Below are positions 5,879 through 8,977 of a DNA stretch of 8,977 nt, in pieces. The notes beneath the pieces were generated by a model. That model had not been told where the DNA came from and searched no databases. It was given only the letters and a program-made list of their open reading frames with translations. The DNA is taken from positions 1-8,977 of the forward strand of contig CAMPIG010000180.1 in NCBI GenBank assembly GCA_946886255.1, read 5' to 3'. Source of the stretch: an uncultured Cellvibrio sp. GTDB lineage: Bacteria; Pseudomonadota; Gammaproteobacteria; Pseudomonadales; Cellvibrionaceae. Made by a program: the position numbers and the translations under genes. How positions within the stretch are numbered: position 1 is the stretch's first letter; each line of letters begins with the position of its first letter.

Positions 5879-5900
5879 ACTAACTATAGAGGTGAAAGCT

Positions 5901-6824
5901 ATGAAAACAGCCAAACTCCGGGCTCATTGTCTGGTTCTGATCTCGCTGCTAGGCCTGGCTGCCTGTGGGGGTAGCGATAATGAAGATACCGCTACCGAAC
6001 AAAGCGGAAGCTTTTCTCTAGCGTTAACTGATGGCCCGGTGGATAGCGCTAATCAGGTGGTTGTGGAGTTTTCCGGTGTGTCTATCAAGCCCGCCGCTGG
6101 CGATGTGATTGAGTTCATGTTTAATGAACCGCTTCAGATTGACCTGTTGCAGCTGCAGGGCACGGCGTCCGAGTTCATTATTACCGAAGAGACGGTGCCG
6201 GCTGGCGACTATGAGTGGATTCGCCTGCACGTGAATGCGGAGCACGACAGTATTCTCGATTCCTTTATTGAGTTGGGTGATGGCTCGCAATTGGAGTTAC
6301 GTGTTCCGAGCGGTAGCGAGACGGGATTAAAGCTGGTCCAGGGGTTCGCTGTGGCTGCCGATGGCCACGCGAATTTCACCATTGATTTTGATCTGCGCAA
6401 ATCCATTACTAATCCTCCCGGCTTACCTGGTGCCTTGCTCAAGCCAGCTCTGCGTTTAATCGACAATCTCGACGTCGGCAGCATCACCGGTAGTATCGAC
6501 GCCAATCTGGTGGCACAACAATGTGTCGACGCCGGGCTCAGTGCCGGTGCCGTATACATTTATGCCGGTTCCGGTGCGGTGCCGGTAGATATGCACGGTG
6601 AGGATGATGATCCGATAACTACGGCTTTGGTAAATTACAGCGAAGAGGCTGAATACCGTTACGAGATCGGTTTCCTGGTTGAAGGTGAATACACGCTGGC
6701 GTACACCTGTGGCTCGCTTGAGGATGATCCTGAACAAGTCGATGAATTAGTTTTTGTCGGGGTTGCTGATGTGACAGTCGTTGCTGACCAACAAGCGGTG
6801 CTCGATTTTATATTAACAGAATAA
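5901..6824 (+). CDS. DUF4382 domain lipoprotein
   Basis: The protein has 307 residues from the ATG at 5901, chosen because GAGGTGA (5889-5895) precedes it and because it opens a proper lipoprotein signal (KTAKLRAHC, a hydrophobic core, LAAC with Cys22, then GGSD). An earlier in-frame start near 5808 would lie inside the operator region. Residues 36-190 fit DUF4382: SFSLALTDGPVD at the start, VVVEFSGVSIKP, then a VPAGDYEWIRLHV turn and the closing ALRLID stretch. These proteins are thought to be beta-sandwich surface or periplasmic domains. Residues 191-307 form a second beta-rich, acidic region with Cys208 and Cys270, possibly a disulfide, reminiscent of carboxypeptidase-regulatory-like folds. 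Function is unknown. The divergent arrangement with DUF6502 and DUF5666, and the matching CGGSD after both lipoboxes, suggest that the two lipoproteins work in the same compartment. Confidence 0.87.
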   Translation: MKTAKLRAHCLVLISLLGLAACGGSDNEDTATEQSGSFSLALTDGPVDSANQVVVEFSGVSIKPAAGDVIEFMFNEPLQIDLLQLQGTASEFIITEETVPAGDYEWIRLHVNAEHDSILDSFIELGDGSQLELRVPSGSETGLKLVQGFAVAADGHANFTIDFDLRKSITNPPGLPGALLKPALRLIDNLDVGSITGSIDANLVAQQCVDAGLSAGAVYIYAGSGAVPVDMHGEDDDPITTALVNYSEEAEYRYEIGFLVEGEYTLAYTCGSLEDDPEQVDELVFVGVADVTVVADQQAVLDFILTE

Positions 6825-6890
6825 GTGACTAAAGAAGCTGATGCGTTATCTGCATGTCGGTTTTAACATTTTTTATGATGTGACAAAAAA

Positions 6891-7001
6891 ATGAATGTGT
6901 TGATTGCATTAGGGGTTGTTCTTGCAGTGGTGTCATCGGTCACGCTTTTGACGTTTGCCGTTATGACTTTAATGTTAGTGATTGATCAAAAAAGGCAATA
7001 A
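6891..7001 (+). CDS. Possible 36-residue single-span membrane peptide
   Basis: ATG at 6891 opens a 36-codon frame ending at TAA 6999-7001. The peptide is a single hydrophobic span (about residues 3-31) with a short charged DQKRQ tail, which by the positive-inside rule would place the C-terminus in the cytoplasm. It lies 66 bases after the DUF4382 stop and ahead of two terminators, so it may be the last part of that transcript. The ribosome site is poor (an A-rich run only), which is the main reason for doubt. I recognise no family. Confidence 0.42.
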   Translation: MNVLIALGVVLAVVSSVTLLTFAVMTLMLVIDQKRQ

Positions 7002-7036
7002 ATAACCATACTTTATCTCACGCCCGCCGGTAACCG

Positions 7037-7065
7037 AAAAACGACCACGTACTGTGCGTTTTTTT
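7037..7065. terminator. First of two tandem terminators, possibly bidirectional
   Basis: AAAAACG (7037-7043) pairs with CGTTTTT, and CAC/GTG pair inside around a GTACT loop with a small bulge. A T run follows on the plus strand and an A run precedes it, so it could act in both directions. It stands 36 bases past the 36-codon frame. Confidence 0.5.
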
Positions 7066-7093
7066 AGCGGTTCTTCAAGAGCCGCTTTTTTTT
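7066..7093 (+). terminator. Rho-independent terminator after the DUF4382 transcript
   Basis: AGCGGTTC and GAGCCGCT form an 8-bp stem (one G-T pair) around TTCAA, followed at once by a run of nine T residues (7085-7093). This is a textbook intrinsic terminator and likely ends the plus-strand transcript that begins with the DUF4382 gene. Confidence 0.85.
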
Positions 7094-7150
7094 ATGTTAA
7101 AAAAGCTATAGCTGCCTGGGTGCTAGCTTTCTCCGCATGGTTTATCCCCC

Positions 7151-7180
7151 CGTTGTTTTAGTCGTGCCGTAAAAACAACG
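7151..7180. repeat. 9-bp inverted repeat upstream of the small secreted protein gene
   Basis: CGTTGTTTT (7151-7159) pairs perfectly with AAAACAACG (7172-7180) around a 12-base loop. TATAAA (7193-7198) and TGTAAT (7201-7206) follow as -10-like hexamers, about 90 bases before the ATG at 7297. The repeat would overlap the -35 region of either, as an operator would. No T run follows on the plus strand, so it is not a terminator. Confidence 0.4.
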
Positions 7181-7296
7181 TAAAAGTTTTCGTATAAAAG
7201 TGTAATAGTGGTGGACTCCATAACCCGCTTTGACTAGTATTGGTTCAAGCGTCCGTTGTAGATGTCTGCGATGCGATCCTCCTACGAGATTCAGTA

Positions 7297-7599
7297 ATGC
7301 GTAAGGCACTCCTCTTTATCAAGGTTGTTTTGTTACTGGTGACGTTTGTCGGCACCAGTAGCAGTCATGCTACCAAATCTGGTGGCCACAGCCTGCTTGC
7401 CGTATCTGCCTTTGATGCCAATATCAATCTTGGCCAGCAAAGCACAGCGGAAGATGATAAAGCCGTTGTTACTGATCTCGAACTACCCCTTGTTGTTATT
7501 CAATCCTCGCCCTTAACGCATTGGCAATTATTGGTGCTGAGCAACCGCATTGATAATGGTCATTTTGCCCGAGCTCCGCCGTTAAACACCCTCGCTTGA
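7297..7599 (+). CDS. Small secreted protein of unknown function
   Basis: The protein has 100 residues from ATG 7297; the frame is open from 7240, but the later start gives a classical signal peptide. This consists of MRK, a hydrophobic core (residues 4-18) and a probable cleavage after SHA (residue 24). The mature part is about 76 residues, with a hydrophobic patch at LELPLVVI (61-68), a single Trp77 and no cysteine, so no lipid anchor or disulfide. A weak ACGAGA sequence is the only ribosome site candidate. I do not recognise a family. The CBS gene follows after 156 bases on the same strand and may or may not share a transcript. Coding status rests on the signal peptide and open length; a spurious frame is not excluded. 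Confidence 0.55.
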   Translation: MRKALLFIKVVLLLVTFVGTSSSHATKSGGHSLLAVSAFDANINLGQQSTAEDDKAVVTDLELPLVVIQSSPLTHWQLLVLSNRIDNGHFARAPPLNTLA

Positions 7600-7755
7600 A
7601 CCGCTTTACCGCCGGTTTAATGGTGACTTGATACTGCTCTTTTTGTTACCTCCGGTGTTGGTTCCCATAGCCTGATGTGCGCTCGCCTACAGGTTTTGGT
7701 TTATTCAATTTTGCATCGGCTACCTGTATCTCAATTGATGCATCGAGAGGTGTTT

Positions 7756-8319
7756 ATGAAAAATTTGACGGTTTATACGGTTGATGCCATTGATCATTTG
7801 GTGCAGCCCGACGAATTTGATGATGTAACGCCAGAGTCTTCTGCGCTGACCATTCTTACCGATTTTAAAGATCATCGTCCGCATGTTGTTGAGGCGCATA
7901 TCCCGGCTGTTGAAGCAGCGGATTTAATGCAACAGGAAAATATTAATTTTAAGTTGGTGGTGGATCGACACAATGAGTTTGTTGGTTTGATCAGTATTGA
8001 AGATCTGTCTGATCAAAGCATTCTGTTAACACAAGTTGCAAACGGTGCAGGTCGAGACGAAGTCCTGGTTGCGGACTTGATGCATCACCGCGAATCCATC
8101 CGCGCAATTAATTACGACGAAGTCAAACGCTCCAGTGTGGCCGACATTATTTATACCTTGCAGCGTCACGGCCAGCAGTACTACATCGTGGTAGATCGAG
8201 ATCATCATCATATTCGTGGTGTGGTGTCGTCGACTGAAATTTCTCGCCGGTTACATGCGCCGGTTTATGTCGAGCGTCAGCCCAGCGTGGCAGACATTCT
8301 TTCTCTCGCAAGAGGTTAA
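7756..8319 (+). CDS. Stand-alone protein with two CBS domains
   Basis: This 187-residue soluble protein starts at ATG 7756, with AGAGG 5 bases upstream. An earlier in-frame start at 7675 has no ribosome site. CBS domain 1 covers roughly residues 45-90 (IPAVEAADLM, then KLVVDRHNEFVGLISIEDL). CBS domain 2 covers about 105-165 (VADLMHH, then SVADIIYTLQRHGQQYYIVVD and IRGVVSSTEISRRL). The paired strands V-V-D and G-L/V-I/V-S followed by a helix are the CBS fingerprint. Such pairs usually bind adenosine nucleotides or similar ligands and act as regulatory modules. Here they stand alone, with a short N-terminal extension (1-40) and a C-terminal tail that contains a third VADI motif (178-181). The His run at 150-152 is part of a surface turn. 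The partner enzyme or channel is not evident from the neighbours. Confidence 0.9.
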   Translation: MKNLTVYTVDAIDHLVQPDEFDDVTPESSALTILTDFKDHRPHVVEAHIPAVEAADLMQQENINFKLVVDRHNEFVGLISIEDLSDQSILLTQVANGAGRDEVLVADLMHHRESIRAINYDEVKRSSVADIIYTLQRHGQQYYIVVDRDHHHIRGVVSSTEISRRLHAPVYVERQPSVADILSLARG

Positions 8320-8430
8320 TGAATAGATGTATTTCGCTTCGACGTATCGCTGCGCCGCGTGCATGCCAGTGACGCAGTGAGAAGTGAAACCTGATCAGAG
8401 AATTGCCCCCTCCCTGATCCGGAATTTATG

Positions 8431-8462
8431 ACACTGCTTATGCAGCGTCTTAAATGCAGTGT
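8431..8462 (+). promoter_or_regulatory. Mutually exclusive hairpins ahead of a terminator
   Basis: ACACTGC (8431-8437) pairs perfectly with GCAGTGT (8456-8462). The inner half CTGC (8434-8437) can instead pair with GCAG (8442-8445) around TTAT. The two folds compete. They lie just ahead of the intrinsic terminator at 8478-8512, a layout like an attenuator, but no ligand domain or leader peptide is recognised. Confidence 0.3.
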
Positions 8463-8477
8463 GTTGTATTAAACCCA

Positions 8478-8512
8478 CCCGCACCACGATGTTTCGGTTG
8501 CGGGTTTTTTTT
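8478..8512 (+). terminator. Rho-independent terminator after the CBS gene
   Basis: CCCGCA (8478-8483) and TGCGGG (8499-8504) form a 6-bp GC-rich stem, with a possible ACC/GGT extension, followed by eight T residues (8505-8512). It ends transcripts from the CBS gene, 160 bases downstream of its stop. Confidence 0.85.
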
Positions 8513-8517
8513 GCCTG

Positions 8518-8546
8518 TTGGAAACTGGTAGCCTGATTTTTATATG
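8518..8546 (+). promoter_or_regulatory. Candidate promoter for the VIT-family gene
   Basis: TTGGAA (8518-8523) and TATATG (8541-8546), each a 4 of 6 match, are separated by exactly 17 bases. The expected start near 8553 leaves a leader of about 15 bases that holds the AGGA ribosome site. Its place right after the terminator supports it. No clear Fur box is seen. Confidence 0.42.
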
Positions 8547-8567
8547 CCTATTTATTCAGGACGCCTT

Positions 8568-8977
8568 ATGTACCACCGAGAACATCATCGAATTCATCGC
8601 AATGGCTGGTTGCGTGCGGCTGTGCTCGGCGCGAATGACGGTATTGTTTCTACCGCCAGTTTGTTGGTAGGGGTTGCCTCGGCACAGGTAAGTCAAAACG
8701 ATATTGTTATCGCCGGTGTGGCAGCTCTGGTCGCCGGTGCTATGTCCATGGCGGCCGGTGAATATGTGTCGGTGAGTTCGCAGGCTGATGCGGAAGAGGC
8801 GGATCTGGACCAGGAAAAGCATGAGTTGGAAACCAACCAGCTCGCGGAACATAAGGAACTGGCGGATATTTATATCGAGCGCGGACTGGATGCGCCCCTC
8901 GCTCGGCAGGTTGCCGATCAATTGATGCAACATGATGCGCTCGGCGCTCATGCCCGCGATGAATTGGGTATTTCTGA
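8568..8977 (+). CDS. VIT1/CCC1-family iron/manganese transporter, N-terminal part
   Basis: Only the first 136 codons are in the window; the frame is open at the right edge. The start at 8568 has AGGA 6 bases upstream. The first membrane span (about 15-38) carries GANDGIVST, the family signature, and the second (46-70) carries GAMSMAAGEYVSVSSQ, with the GEY motif typical of the metal path. Residues 75-136 form an acidic, helical, cytoplasmic segment rich in Glu, His and Met (such as EEADLDQEKHELE and LMQHDALGAH). In plant VIT1 a similar insert binds Fe(II). Members export or store Fe2+ or Mn2+ against a proton gradient as homodimers with about five spans. Three spans would be encoded past the edge. 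The His-rich N-terminus (YHREHHRIH) is a common variant in bacterial members. Which metal is moved cannot be told from the sequence. Confidence 0.93.
   Translation, partial: MYHREHHRIHRNGWLRAAVLGANDGIVSTASLLVGVASAQVSQNDIVIAGVAALVAGAMSMAAGEYVSVSSQADAEEADLDQEKHELETNQLAEHKELADIYIERGLDAPLARQVADQLMQHDALGAHARDELGIS

Larger units (their letters stand above)
8320..8567. other. Intergenic stretch between the CBS and VIT genes
   Basis: I see no gene in these 248 bases. The region holds several stem-forming segments: GATCAG (8393-8398) with CTGATC (8414-8419), the pair described at 8431-8462, and the terminator at 8478-8512. A candidate promoter for the VIT gene lies at 8518-8546. No known riboswitch core (such as the yybP-ykoY manganese motif) is recognised. 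Confidence 0.5.

Noticed and set aside
5808..5900. Upstream start for the DUF4382 protein
   Set aside because: It would place coding sequence over the CRP-like site, the -10 and the leader hairpin, and would bury the lipoprotein signal 31 residues into the chain.
8556..8951. Minus-strand frame of 131 codons
   Set aside because: It is the antisense shadow of the VIT-family gene, whose motifs are unmistakable on the plus strand.
1..8977. CRISPR array, tRNA, rRNA, insertion sequence or origin of replication
   Set aside because: Reading both strands gave no regularly spaced repeats, no cloverleaf or rRNA segment, no transposase frame, and no cluster of DnaA-box-like sites.

Overview
The window looks like chromosomal DNA of a gammaproteobacterium of roughly even GC. 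The evidence is an 88-residue YbiI-type zinc finger protein with the typical C-terminus, REP-type palindromes (GGATTA...TAATCC), OM-type lipoprotein signals and a CRP-like operator. The mix of DUF6502, DUF5666 and DUF4382 genes would suit a marine or soil group such as Cellvibrionales, but that placement is a guess.

Layout. Positions 1-850 look AT-richer and hold two minus-strand genes. One is a truncated gene running off the left edge, with a HEPN-type RN-x4-H motif. The other is a small lipoprotein. After a gene-poor stretch with a REP element comes a minus-strand ybiI-like gene (1115-1381). It is divergent from fmdA (formamidase, 1649-2878), which is followed by fmdB (3048-3416). A paired, inverted REP element lies between fmdA and fmdB. 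Convergent to fmdB is a two-gene minus-strand operon: a DUF6502 putative DNA-binding protein (4926-5765) overlapping by ATGA a six-repeat DUF5666 lipoprotein (3466-4929). Divergent from that operon is a DUF4382 lipoprotein (5901-6824), followed by a possible 36-residue membrane peptide and two tandem terminators. The right side holds an unrecognised small secreted protein (7297-7599), a two-CBS-domain protein (7756-8319), a strong terminator, and the first 136 codons of a VIT1/CCC1-type iron/manganese transporter cut by the right edge (8568 onward).

The most interesting part is 3466-6824. A cytoplasmic putative regulator, a repeat-built lipoprotein and a second lipoprotein share one 135-bp control region. 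In that region a strong CRP-like palindrome sits exactly midway between two 19-bp direct repeats (18 of 19 identical). Each repeat supplies a -10-like hexamer for one of the two divergent directions, and the CRP-like centre falls near -42.5 for both. This suggests a co-regulated, undescribed cell-envelope system. Its biochemical role cannot be read from the sequence.
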